Assembly (NCBI GenBank): GCA_944376225.1
Contig: CALWBZ010000085.1
Span: 1-40,113, forward strand
Reading direction: 5' to 3'
DNA from: an uncultured Clostridia bacterium
Lineage (GTDB): Bacteria; Bacillota; Clostridia; Lachnospirales; Bianqueaceae
DNA length: 40,113 bases
Positions 32,499-40,102 of the stretch are shown piece by piece. The notes under the pieces are model-generated. The model was not told the DNA's origin, searched no databases, and worked only from the letters and a program-made list of their open reading frames with translations. Made by a program: the position numbers and the translations under genes. How positions within the stretch are numbered: position 1 is the first letter of the stretch; every line of letters begins with the position of its first letter.

Positions 32499-33868
32499 CG
32501 GAACGAGTCAAGCCGCCCGTAACGAAGAACCAACGGATTGAGCTTCTCTGCGAGGATCTGAGCAGTCAGGGCGCGGGAGTGGGCCGTTTTGAAGGCTATA
32601 CGCTCTTTGTGCCAGGCCTGCTCCCGGGAGAGCGGGGAACGGTACAGGTATTAAAAACCGGAAAGACGTATGGATACGGGAAGCTTTTAACGCTTTTTGA
32701 GCCGTCCCAGGAGCGCCGGACACCCTTTTGCGAAGCCTTTCCCCAGTGCGGCGGGTGCCTCTTGCAGCACCTTTCCTACGAAGGACAGCTCCGGTGGAAG
32801 CAGCGCCACGTGTATGAGCTTCTGCGCCGGGTGGGAGGCGTTTCCTTGACGGATCTCCCGCCCATAAGAGGCATGGAAGAGGGAGAGCGGCTGCATTACC
32901 GCAACAAGGCGCAGTTTCCGGTGCGCATGGTCGATGGGAGGCTGCAAGCAGGGTTCTTCGCTCCCAGGAGCCACAGGCTGATTCCCCTCGCCCAGTGCCC
33001 GATCCAGTCGGAGGCGAGCAATCGCCTGCTCGCGCCCCTGCTAAATCTGCTGGAGCAACTGGATGTGACCGCTTATGACGAGGCCACCGGAAAGGGGCTT
33101 TTGCGTCATATCCTGATCCGGGACGGACGGAAAAGCGGAGAGGTGCTGGTATGCCTGGTGATCAATGGCCGCCGCCTTCCGGAGGAGAAAAAGATCGCGG
33201 CCTTTCTGATGGAGCGGGGCGTTACCTCGGTGAGTGTGAACGTGAATCAGAAGAACACGAATGTGATCCTGGGAGAGGAGACGCGAATCATCGGAGGAAG
33301 CCCTACTATTCAGGAACAGATCGGCGATTTGAGGTTTTCGATTTCGCCCTTGTCTTTCTTTCAGGTGAATCCGATCCAGACGGAGCGCCTGTATGAGACG
33401 GCGCTTACATTGGCCGGACTTACGGGGGAGGAGATCGTATGGGACGCTTACTGCGGCGCGGGGACGATCTCTCTTTTCCTGGCCCAGAGGGCGAAGAAGG
33501 TCTATGGCGTAGAGATCGTGGAGGCCGCGGTAGAAAACGCCTGGGAGAACGCCCGGCAAAACGGCGTCGAAAACGTGGAATTCTTCGTGGGCAAGGCGGA
33601 ACAAGTGATCCCGGAGCACTTTCAGCAAACGGGAATCCGTCCCCACGTCATCGTGGTGGACCCGCCGAGAGCGGGATGCGACGAATCCCTCCTGAAAACC
33701 ATCCTCGATATGGCGCCGGATCGGATGGTGTATGTATCCTGCGATCCGGGAACGCTGGCCAGGGACGTGAAATTCTTGCGGCAGGGCGGCATGGAAGTGC
33801 GGGAGGTAAGGTGCGTGGACATGTTTCCGGAGACAGGGCATGTGGAGACGGTGGTGGCGCTGTCGTGA
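32495..33868 (+). CDS. 23S rRNA (uracil-C5)-methyltransferase, RlmD/RlmCD type
   Basis: SAM-dependent RNA m5U methyltransferase of the TrmA/RumA family, 457 residues. N-terminal TRAM domain (about 12-68), Fe-S cluster Cys set in FCEAFPQCGGCLLQHLSYEGQL, a central domain, and the Rossmann methyltransferase with WDAYCGAGTISLFLA, VVDPPRAGC and YVSCDPGTLARD (catalytic Cys). In Firmicutes such proteins modify U747 and/or U1939 of 23S rRNA; which site is unclear. ATG 32495 is preceded by GAGGAGG and overlaps the yhaM stop. It is the last gene of the GC-rich backbone in this window. Confidence 0.9.
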   Translation: MTERVKPPVTKNQRIELLCEDLSSQGAGVGRFEGYTLFVPGLLPGERGTVQVLKTGKTYGYGKLLTLFEPSQERRTPFCEAFPQCGGCLLQHLSYEGQLRWKQRHVYELLRRVGGVSLTDLPPIRGMEEGERLHYRNKAQFPVRMVDGRLQAGFFAPRSHRLIPLAQCPIQSEASNRLLAPLLNLLEQLDVTAYDEATGKGLLRHILIRDGRKSGEVLVCLVINGRRLPEEKKIAAFLMERGVTSVSVNVNQKNTNVILGEETRIIGGSPTIQEQIGDLRFSISPLSFFQVNPIQTERLYETALTLAGLTGEEIVWDAYCGAGTISLFLAQRAKKVYGVEIVEAAVENAWENARQNGVENVEFFVGKAEQVIPEHFQQTGIRPHVIVVDPPRAGCDESLLKTILDMAPDRMVYVSCDPGTLARDVKFLRQGGMEVREVRCVDMFPETGHVETVVALS

Positions 33869-33989
33869 AGTGAAAATTGCCCAATGGAACCATGGCAATG
33901 ATATTGAGTCATCAAGTGTAGAGAATGGGATAAACGGCTCAGATGAAAAATCTCCATGTAGACCAGTTTATGGTTGTGTATCATTTCTC

Positions 33990-34018
33990 TTGATTTTTTA
34001 TCGAACTGTTGTTATAAT
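33990..34018 (+). promoter_or_regulatory. Promoter of the DUF4143-type ATPase gene
   Basis: TTGATT (33990-33995), 17-nt spacer, TATAAT (34013-34018), followed by AACTCC-ATG-GGAGTT at 34029-34043. The region 33869-33989 shows nothing recognisable. Confidence 0.75.
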
Positions 34019-34026
34019 ATACTTTC

Positions 34027-34067
34027 ATAACTCCATGGGAGTTGCGCAAGTATAATAATATAACTCC
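34027..34067. promoter_or_regulatory. Possible operator: AACTCC repeats
   Basis: AACTCC (34029-34034) and its inverse GGAGTT (34038-34043) form a palindrome around the expected transcription start. The 8-mer ATAACTCC recurs directly at 34027-34034 and 34060-34067, 33 nt apart (about three helical turns). This arrangement suggests a repressor site or an RNA hairpin that could mask the leader. No DNA-binding domain is obvious in the adjacent ATPase. Confidence 0.4.
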
Positions 34068-34098
34068 GGACAAATAATGGAAGTATGGAGGTGCTTTT

Positions 34099-35559
34099 AT
34101 GGCTATTGTAAGCGATGAACAGGTCATTAAGGTATTACGGCAATACAATCCGTGGTGGCGTAATCCATCTGCAATTAAAGGGGAAAGCAAACCGCAAAAG
34201 CGACTTGCCTATTATGAAGCACTCAAAATGATGAAGCATAAAACGCTCCGCCGCTTTGCGGTATTGTCTGGAGCGAGGCGTGTTGGTAAAACAACAATTA
34301 TGTATCAGATGATAGACACTTTGATTGATGAGGGCATAAGTCCGAAAAATATTTTGTATGTATCTTTCGACAATCCGATTGTAAAACTCGTCAGTGTAGA
34401 AACTGTGCTTTCCATTTATGAGTCTCTTTATCCAATCGAGGGAACAAAGTTTATTTTCCTTGATGAGATCCAATATACGGACAATTGGGAATTGTGGATG
34501 AAAGTCATCTATGATACGCGAGCGGATATCCGGCTGACCGCCACAGGTTCGGCAAGTCCGATATTGGAAAAAGGCGCGGCGGATAGCGGTACAGGCAGAT
34601 GGAGTGTTTTGAAGATACCGACAATGTCATTTTATGAGTATTGCTGTCTGCTTCAGCTTGATGAACCAATGCTGCCAGACAACATAAAACTTACAAGGCT
34701 CGTAAAAATGAGCAATGCGGAGCTTGGTGACTTAATGGATAAGTTTGCACCGCTTGAGGGACACTTTAATCGCTATCTAATGATTGGCGGTTTCCCAGAG
34801 CTTGTATTGTCTGATGATGACATTTATGCTCAGCGAATGCTTCGTGAAGATGTGGTTGATAAGGTAATCAAACGAGATGTGCTGACCCTATTCAATGTTC
34901 GAAGTCCGCTTTTAATGGAAAAGCTGTTTTTATATCTTTGTATGAATTCCACAGAGATTTTCAGTGTAACCACGGCAGCAAAGGAATTAGAAAACACTTC
35001 GGTCAGCACGATTGACAGTTATATTAAAGCTCTTGAGATGTCTAACCTTATTTATCTGGCAAAGCCGATGGATGTGGGCAGCAAGGGAGCTTTGAAGGGG
35101 AAGCCGAAAATCTTTATTGCCGATGCAGCTATCCGCAATGCCGTGTTGATGATAGACGATGTATTATCCGATGAAAGGGAACTCGGAGCAATGGTGGAAA
35201 CCGCCGTGTATAAGCATATCGTATCTTTCTATCAAGGAAGTACGGCACAGCTCGGCTATTTTAGAAAGGCGAAGGACAACCAGAAAGAAGTTGATGTGGT
35301 TATAGAACTACCCCGTGAGAAAATCCTGTGCGAGGTTAAATATCGCAATAATTCCCATATTCCTGCCACCGATGCGATTGTTGAGCTTTGCAGGGACGAA
35401 AAATCAAAGGTTACAAATGCTTTCCTTATAACAAAGCAATTAGACGATTTTGGTATTACAAAACATGAAACAGCAGTGCCGATTATGCGGATACCCGCCA
35501 TAGCGTTTTTATACCTTTTAGGTAAGGCAGAAGCAGACGAACAAAACGGAAAAATGTAA
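34099..35559 (+). CDS. AAA-type ATPase with DUF4143 C-terminal region
   Basis: A common accessory ATPase of unknown function, 486 residues. The N-terminal P-loop ATPase has Walker A LSGARRVGKTTI (about residues 52-63), Walker B FIFLDEIQYTDNWE and sensor-like LTATGSASPIL. The C-terminal half (about 220-430) matches DUF4143, with a terminal nuclease-like fold region (KEVDVVIELPREKILCEVKYRNN) that resembles a PD-(D/E)xK core (Asp-x-Val ... Glu-x-Lys). It starts with GGAGGTG 5 nt before ATG 34099 and has its own promoter. Codon use and A/T content differ clearly from the preceding genes, indicating acquisition. No partner gene is evident. Confidence 0.88.
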   Translation: MAIVSDEQVIKVLRQYNPWWRNPSAIKGESKPQKRLAYYEALKMMKHKTLRRFAVLSGARRVGKTTIMYQMIDTLIDEGISPKNILYVSFDNPIVKLVSVETVLSIYESLYPIEGTKFIFLDEIQYTDNWELWMKVIYDTRADIRLTATGSASPILEKGAADSGTGRWSVLKIPTMSFYEYCCLLQLDEPMLPDNIKLTRLVKMSNAELGDLMDKFAPLEGHFNRYLMIGGFPELVLSDDDIYAQRMLREDVVDKVIKRDVLTLFNVRSPLLMEKLFLYLCMNSTEIFSVTTAAKELENTSVSTIDSYIKALEMSNLIYLAKPMDVGSKGALKGKPKIFIADAAIRNAVLMIDDVLSDERELGAMVETAVYKHIVSFYQGSTAQLGYFRKAKDNQKEVDVVIELPREKILCEVKYRNNSHIPATDAIVELCRDEKSKVTNAFLITKQLDDFGITKHETAVPIMRIPAIAFLYLLGKAEADEQNGKM

Positions 35560-35564
35560 CTATA

Positions 35565-35678
35565 GATGAACCTATAAGAAAACCTTTTGAAGAAAAATTA
35601 CTTCATCTAATACGAAACATGCTAAACTGCACATATGACGTGATGGCAGAATCTCTTGGAGTATCGCGCAGCACAGTT
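35565..35678 (+). pseudogene. Helix-turn-helix fragment joined to the Fic remnant
   Basis: In the frame beginning GAT 35565, the translation reads RKPFEEKLLHLI followed by LNCTYDVMAESLGVSRSTV, a convincing winged-helix motif (TYDVMAESLGVSRSTV). No start codon with ribosome site precedes it, and similarity is lost just after STV, where the Fic reading takes over in another frame. Such helix-turn-helix segments often end AlbA_2-type regulators, a fragment of which also lies at 38112. It looks like the 3' part of a deleted gene. Confidence 0.45.
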
Positions 35679-36387
35679 GGCGCTGAATCCTGCTTCTGTG
35701 AAGGATTTGCTGAGAGCACACAAGCAGATGATGAACGGCCTGATTCCGGAAAACGGAAGGTTCCGTTCTAAGGGAGTAGGCGTATTTGACGGGGATGTGG
35801 TCGTACACATGGCGCCGCCTGCGGAGTTTGTGTCTGGACAGATTCAGGACTTGTTCGACGGGTATCAGATTTCCGAAATGCACCCGCTGGTAAAAAGCGC
35901 TATATTCCATTATGAATTTGAGTTTATTCATCCATTTGCGGATGGCAACGGGCGAATGGGGCGGTTGTGGCACTGTCTACTTCTGGGCACGTGGAAGGAA
36001 CTATTTTTCTGGCTGCCCATAGAGGAACTGATTCGAACGAGGCAGAAAGAATATTACAATGCACTCGGAAAAGCCGACAGGGAAGCTGACAGTAGCGAAT
36101 TTGTTCGATTTATGCTTGAGGTTATTCTGGATACATTGAAGCAAACCGTGGTTGTCGGTGAAGCAGAAAATACCGGTACGAGCCCTGTTTCCGAATCCAT
36201 TCAGCGTCTGCTTGATGCAATCGGAAGCGAAACCATATCTGCTGTCGAGATCATGGAGCGACTCGACATGACGCATCGGCCGACTTTTCGCAAGAACTAC
36301 CTGACTCCAGCATTAAATGCCGGTGTGATTGAAATGACTATCCCGGATAAGCCTAACAGCAGAAATCAGAAATATCGGAGAAAATAA
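35656..36387 (+). pseudogene. Fic-domain protein, N-terminally truncated
   Basis: The Fic core is intact: HPFADGNGRMGR (about residues 92-103), the full HPFx(D/E)GNGRxxR AMP-transferase motif, with the flap region NGRFRSKGVGVFDG and a C-terminal winged helix (VEIMERLDMTHRPTFRKNYL). Full-length relatives have roughly 80-100 further N-terminal residues, including the inhibitory (S/T)xxxE(G/N) helix of class II Fic proteins; those are absent here. The only starts are TTG 35656, without a ribosome site, or ATG 35728, inside the domain. The upstream sequence is an unrelated helix-turn-helix fragment, so a deletion junction lies near 35660-35685. Probably a pseudogene; if translated it would lack the normal brake. 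Confidence 0.7.
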
Positions 36388-36461
36388 CTTGGTCGCTGAT
36401 CGACCAAGTAGAGCGATCAAGTCGTCGACCAAGTTATTCTGCCTCTCGCCAACGGCGAGAG
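36388..36461. repeat. Two hairpins after the Fic gene
   Basis: CTTGGTCG (36388-36395) pairs with CGACCAAG (36401-36408), and that arm is repeated at 36426-36433, allowing alternative pairing. A second hairpin, CTCTCGCC-AAC-GGCGAGAG, follows at 36443-36461. No T-tracts follow, so simple termination is doubtful. They may mark a former recombination or integration site. Confidence 0.55.
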
Positions 36462-36524
36462 TGATAAACACACGGAACTGCCGTTGATGTCGTTCTCTGG
36501 AATAAGTAAGGAAGGAGAATCGAC

Positions 36525-36557
36525 ATGAAAGAACAACTAATCACGGAAGTTATGTAG
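36525..36557 (+). pseudogene. Ten-codon ORF stump with strong ribosome site
   Basis: AAGGAGA precedes ATG 36525 by the right distance, but the frame stops at TAG 36555 after MKEQLITEVM. The start resembles from memory those of clostridial integrase-type proteins, but this cannot be confirmed. Most likely the head of a gene whose body was deleted; a leader peptide is an alternative. Confidence 0.3.
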
Positions 36558-36593
36558 AAGAGTATCGTTTATAAGTGTACGGATGAGGGCGTT

Positions 36594-37019
36594 ATGAGGA
36601 AAATACTGAGTATTATTTTGGTGGCTTTGATGAGTATAGAATTACTCACTGCGTGTAGTGGAGAAAAGGAATCTGAACATACGCTGACTTTTGAAGAAGG
36701 AAAGGAGATCTCTGGCGATGTTATGGGAGTTGATTTTGATATGGTGGGTCTCTTTTTCCAATATACAAATGGAAGTAGTGAGACGATTATGCCGGCAGAT
36801 GCAATTGGCGTGAAGGCATATCAAAGTGGTACGGAATTAACAGTTATGGTATTTACCGGACAGAAAATCGAAGGCTATATTCAGTGTGATACGAATGTTC
36901 AGGCAGGAACTACGGCAGGCATTGTATGGTTATTCCAGCTGGAGGATCATTCTACAGTTTTCGTTGAATGCAGCGATGGACAGAGATTTGATGTTAATAT
37001 ATTTGCGCATAACTCTTGA
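36594..37019 (+). CDS. Small secreted lipoprotein, possibly DUF5067-like
   Basis: A 141-residue protein with a lipoprotein signal peptide: basic start MRK, hydrophobic core and lipobox LTAC with Cys21. The mature part is a beta-rich domain (about 40-138) with FFQYTNGSSETIMPADAIGVKAYQSGTEL, reminiscent of immunoglobulin-like DUF5067 proteins common in gut Firmicutes; the assignment is tentative and the role unknown. A weak GAGGGCG site precedes ATG 36594. It ends 62 nt before the GIY-YIG gene, in the same direction, so the two may be cotranscribed. Confidence 0.7.
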   Translation: MRKILSIILVALMSIELLTACSGEKESEHTLTFEEGKEISGDVMGVDFDMVGLFFQYTNGSSETIMPADAIGVKAYQSGTELTVMVFTGQKIEGYIQCDTNVQAGTTAGIVWLFQLEDHSTVFVECSDGQRFDVNIFAHNS

Positions 37020-37081
37020 CATTACCAGAGTTTTGGTTCTATTATGAATATTATGAAGTAGACAAAGTAGGAGGAAATACC

Positions 37082-37933
37082 ATGCCAAGGAGCAAAACTC
37101 TAAAACTATTTTTGATGGATGGAGAGCCGAGCGGAAGGATCAAATGCTCTCTTGCCAACTGGACGGGAATCGCATACAAAATTCCCCGTACTGCTCTGGA
37201 TAAATGTAAAGACTTGAATATTCTTAAACAGAGTGGCGTATATTTCCTGTTCGGCACTGATAAGGCGGATAATGCGGTAGTTTACATAGGACAGGCTGGA
37301 GTTCGTAAAAATGGAAAGGGTCTTCTTCTGCGGGTGCAGGAGACACATAACTCCATTGATTATTGGACAGAAGCGGTTATGTTCACCACAACAAATAACT
37401 CTTTCGGTCCGACGGAGATAAGTTATCTTGAAAATCGTTTCTGTAATATGGCGATTGAAGCCGGACGTTATGTTGTGAAAAACAGCAATGATCCTAATCC
37501 CGGGAATATTACAGAGGAAACAGAGAGCGAGCTTGAAGAGTTTATTGACTATGCAAAAATTGTGATGGGGACTCTTGGGCATAAAATATTTGAGCCGTTT
37601 GTGCCTTCTAGTGAATCATTAGACACAGAACCTATCTTATACATGGAATATGGAAAAGGCAGGGCATCTGGGAAAAGAACAAGCGATGGATTTGTCGTAC
37701 TGAAAGGCAGTGTAATCAATCCTACTATGACGAGAAGCTGTCCCGAAAGAACGATAAAGGAACGTAAGAAATATGAGGGAAAAATTGACAGTAACGGTAT
37801 ATTAACGGCTGATGTACTTTTTTCAAGTCCTTCATCAGCTGCTGGGTTCGTTGGTGGCGCGTCCTTGAGTGGAAATGCACTCTGGAAAGACGTTGAAGGG
37901 AAAACACTGAAAGCACTTCTTGAAACGGATTGA
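37082..37933 (+). CDS. GIY-YIG nuclease-family protein with C-terminal DUF4357
   Basis: The 283-residue protein has a GIY-YIG core: GVYFL (residues 52-56) and VYIGQAG (67-73), a conserved Arg region (LLLRVQETHN, near 81-90) and a Glu in EISYLENRFC (near 115-124) that fits the catalytic metal site. A charged linker follows, then a DUF4357-like domain (about 200-270; GRASGKRTSDGFVVLKGS). Proteins of this architecture are widespread in accessory islands and may act on DNA, but no precise function is established. The start at 37082 has an AGGAGG site 7 nt upstream; an in-frame start at 37016 would overlap the lipoprotein gene and is less likely. Confidence 0.85.
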   Translation: MPRSKTLKLFLMDGEPSGRIKCSLANWTGIAYKIPRTALDKCKDLNILKQSGVYFLFGTDKADNAVVYIGQAGVRKNGKGLLLRVQETHNSIDYWTEAVMFTTTNNSFGPTEISYLENRFCNMAIEAGRYVVKNSNDPNPGNITEETESELEEFIDYAKIVMGTLGHKIFEPFVPSSESLDTEPILYMEYGKGRASGKRTSDGFVVLKGSVINPTMTRSCPERTIKERKKYEGKIDSNGILTADVLFSSPSSAAGFVGGASLSGNALWKDVEGKTLKALLETD

Positions 37934-38111
37934 ACTTTCTAATCATTTCAAAATCGCTATATCGCTAAGCTGTGACCTCATGCTATTGTTGGGCGGCAGC
38001 AGAAACATAAACCCGCCGACAATAATATGTTACAGCAAGCAGGTAAAATAACAGGATAATAGATGATAGAAAAGTAAAGGTTGAGCTTCAGTATATGGAG
38101 GTGAACGCAGG

Positions 38112-38348
38112 ATGGTAGAAAACCAGAACGTAGAATGGAAAGAATCTTGGCGTGACGAATATCTGAAATGGATATGCGGTTTTGCCAATGCGCAGGGTGG
38201 CAAGATTTATATCGGTAAGAGGGACGATGGCACTGTCATTGGCGTTAGCGACGCCAAGAAACTGATGTAAGACATTCCAAACAAAATCCCGAATAAGCTG
38301 GGCATCGCTGCGGATGTAAATCTTCTCACCGAAAATGGGGTAGAATAG
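38112..38348 (+). pseudogene. AlbA_2 (Schlafen-type) DNA-binding protein, broken by in-frame stops
   Basis: ATG 38112, with GGAGGTG upstream, opens a frame typical of AlbA_2-domain regulators (VENQNVEWKESWRDEYLKWICGF, then ANAQGGKIYIGKRDDGTVIGV). It stops at TAA 38268 after 52 residues. The same frame continues family-like sequence (DIPNKIPNKLGIAADVNLL, ENGVE) to a second stop at TAG 38346. The first stop fits a single-base change of GAA to TAA in KKLMEDIPNKI. The rest of the gene is missing. The preceding stretch 37934-38111 holds no recognised feature. Confidence 0.7.
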
Positions 38349-38414
38349 GGCATGGGTCTGGGCAAGTATCAGTTCATTTAATAAACGATAGACATGTAAA
38401 TTTTTTGTGGCACA

Positions 38415-38443
38415 TTGACTCGATGGCAAAAAACGAGTATAAT
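38415..38443 (+). promoter_or_regulatory. Promoter of the second toxin-antitoxin pair
   Basis: TTGACT (38415-38420), 17-nt spacer, TATAAT (38438-38443), 44 nt before the antitoxin start. A strong near-consensus promoter. Confidence 0.87.
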
Positions 38444-38487
38444 ATGGATAGAATATTGCTACCAAATAACAGATGGGAGGTACCGTT

Positions 38488-38775
38488 ATGAATATTCGTC
38501 CGTCCGCAGCCATCCGCCAGAATTACAATGAGATTGCCGAAATGTGCAGAAAGACCGCTGAACCGGTTTTCCTTACCAAGAACGGAGAAGGAGATTTGGT
38601 GGTCATGGACATCGGAACCTACAACCGCAGGGAAAAAATGCTGAAGCTCCGTGAGGAACTGCTTGCCGTCGAGGAGGACAGGATGCGTGGAAGCAAAGGT
38701 TATTCTGTTGAAGAAGTCGCTGCAATGATGCGTAGTGCAATCAAGGAGGCGGCAGGTCATGGAACAGCAGAATAA
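38488..38775 (+). CDS. Phd/YefM-family antitoxin
   Basis: Antitoxin of 95 residues. The N-terminal Phd/YefM fold is visible (MNIRPSAAIRQNYNEIAEMCRKTAEPVFLTKNG, with the IRPSAAIRQNYNEI and PVFLTKNGEGDLVVMD hallmarks) and a helical charged C-terminus (LREELLAVEEDRMRGSKGYSVEEVAAMM) that should bind the toxin. ATG 38488 follows GGGAGGT; an in-frame ATG at 38473 would precede that site. It overlaps the toxin start by 17 nt. Autorepression at the strong promoter is expected from the family. Confidence 0.88.
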   Translation: MNIRPSAAIRQNYNEIAEMCRKTAEPVFLTKNGEGDLVVMDIGTYNRREKMLKLREELLAVEEDRMRGSKGYSVEEVAAMMRSAIKEAAGHGTAE

Positions 38776-39076
38776 ATACCGTGTGATCGTATCAGAACGG
38801 GCAACACAGATGCTCGTTTCCCATGCCGCGTTTCTGGCACAGGTCAGCGAGGAAGCGGCGGAACGGCTGACATCTGAATTTGAAAAGGCAGCAAATTCAT
38901 TAAAATCGATGCCGCAGAGATGTCCGTGGCTTACAGGGGAATATATCCCTAGAAATGCCTACCGCTTTATCCTGTTTGAAAAATATTATATGATAATCTT
39001 CCAGATAGTAGACGACATAGTTTATGCCGATTATGTGGTAGATTGCAGGCAGGATTATAGCTGGCTTATCAAATAA
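38759..39076 (+). CDS. RelE/ParE-superfamily toxin
   Basis: The 105-residue toxin partner. Typical small alpha-beta fold: YRVIVSERATQMLVSHAAFLAQVSEE (helical hairpin), an antiparallel sheet with YRFILFEKYYMIIFQIVDDIVYADYVVDCRQDY ending in the Cys-Arg-Gln-Asp-Tyr tail seen in ParE/RelE plasmid-type toxins. Whether it cleaves ribosome-bound mRNA (RelE) or poisons gyrase (ParE) cannot be told from sequence. ATG 38759 has GGAGG 8 nt upstream, inside the antitoxin gene. No truncation. Confidence 0.85.
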   Translation: MEQQNKYRVIVSERATQMLVSHAAFLAQVSEEAAERLTSEFEKAANSLKSMPQRCPWLTGEYIPRNAYRFILFEKYYMIIFQIVDDIVYADYVVDCRQDYSWLIK

Positions 39077-39246
39077 CAACAGAATATCGGAATGACCTTG
39101 TACAGCATAGAGGCTCTCGAATTTCAAGTATGCTTTGAGTAAAAATGGATAATCTACCGCTTTTACTCAAAGCTATTTTGCTAGGCTGCATAAGAAATAT
39201 ACATCAGAACTTATCAACAGCAAATGAAAGAATGGAGATGAACTGC

Positions 39247-40068
39247 ATGATCAAAAAAATGTCCGACAAAGAGCTTGCCTTAGGTTTTGCGCGTTCCTTT
39301 ATAGGCGATTACGAGTTCTCCGATCCGATGCTTTCTAATGAAGAACAGATAGAATGTAATCTGCTAAAGCCTCTGCAGGAGTCCGAACGGTACTGCTCCA
39401 TTGGCGTATATCAAGGGGAAACCTTGATTGGGCTATTTGTCTATCTTGTGATCTGCGAAGAAAAGTATGCGGAGATGATCCTGGGATTATCCAAAATAGA
39501 AGCAGCTTATTCCGAGATGATGGAATATCTGCAATCCAATTTTTCGGGATTTCATTGTGACTTTGTGTTTAATCCGCGAAATAAGATGCTGTATCGCTTA
39601 CTTGAAGAGCAGGGGGCGTCATTTGAGAAAGAACAGACGAAAATGGTGCTGCAGAGAATTGTCCCGACACGAATCCCGGAGAATATTGTCCCTTACACCC
39701 CGTACTATTGGACAGGCTATCAAGCCATCCACGACGATACCGAAAGATACTGGACTGCGGAGAAAACGGTTTCCCGTCCGGACCGATTCCGGGTTTTCCT
39801 CGCATTAGACGGAGATGAGGTTGTCGGCTATATGGATGTAACCGTTGGCTTTGACGAAAACGAACCCTTTGACCTATTCGTGCGGGAGGATATGCGGAGA
39901 AAGGGGTATGGCCGCGGTCTTTTGGCAAAAGCCGTTGAGGAGAACAGGCCAAAGGGAATGACGTGCCTGGTTGACTATGATAATACCGCGGCCATAAACC
40001 TTTATCGGTCGATGGGCTTTGTGAAAGACGAGTTTGGGGGCAATTTGACTGCCTACATGACTTTATAA
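39247..40068 (+). CDS. Tandem-GNAT N-acetyltransferase
   Basis: A 273-residue acetyltransferase. The C-terminal half (about 150-273) is a clear GNAT domain: FRVFLALDGDEVVGYMDVTV, VREDMRRKGYGRGLLAKAV (the acetyl-CoA pyrophosphate loop RRKGYGRG) and YDNTAAINLYRSMGF. The N-terminal half (about 30-145) looks like a degenerate second GNAT fold (GVYQGETLIGLFVYLVI, MLYRLLEEQGASF). The substrate is unknown. ATG 39247 is preferred because GGAG lies 8-10 nt upstream; ATG 39232 or 39238 are possible. The hairpin at 40073-40102 follows. Confidence 0.85.
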   Translation: MIKKMSDKELALGFARSFIGDYEFSDPMLSNEEQIECNLLKPLQESERYCSIGVYQGETLIGLFVYLVICEEKYAEMILGLSKIEAAYSEMMEYLQSNFSGFHCDFVFNPRNKMLYRLLEEQGASFEKEQTKMVLQRIVPTRIPENIVPYTPYYWTGYQAIHDDTERYWTAEKTVSRPDRFRVFLALDGDEVVGYMDVTVGFDENEPFDLFVREDMRRKGYGRGLLAKAVEENRPKGMTCLVDYDNTAAINLYRSMGFVKDEFGGNLTAYMTL

Positions 40069-40072
40069 AAGT

Positions 40073-40102
40073 AAGGCACGAACTTTTTACGGTTCGTGCC
40101 TT
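40073..40102. terminator. Hairpin after the acetyltransferase gene
   Basis: AAGGCACGAAC (40073-40083) pairs with GTTCGTGCCTT (40092-40102), an 11-bp perfect stem. There is no T-tract after it on the plus strand; on the minus strand it is followed by a short T-rich run, so it may serve convergent transcription. Confidence 0.6.

Noticed and set aside
33041..33898. Minus-strand 285-residue frame opposite the rRNA methyltransferase gene
   Set aside because: No domain signature and an antisense-type composition; the plus-strand gene has all the family motifs.
37934..38111. Hairpin around ATTGTTGG / CCGACAAT
   Set aside because: Only about eight pairs with mismatches and a long loop, no T-tract; too weak to call a terminator.
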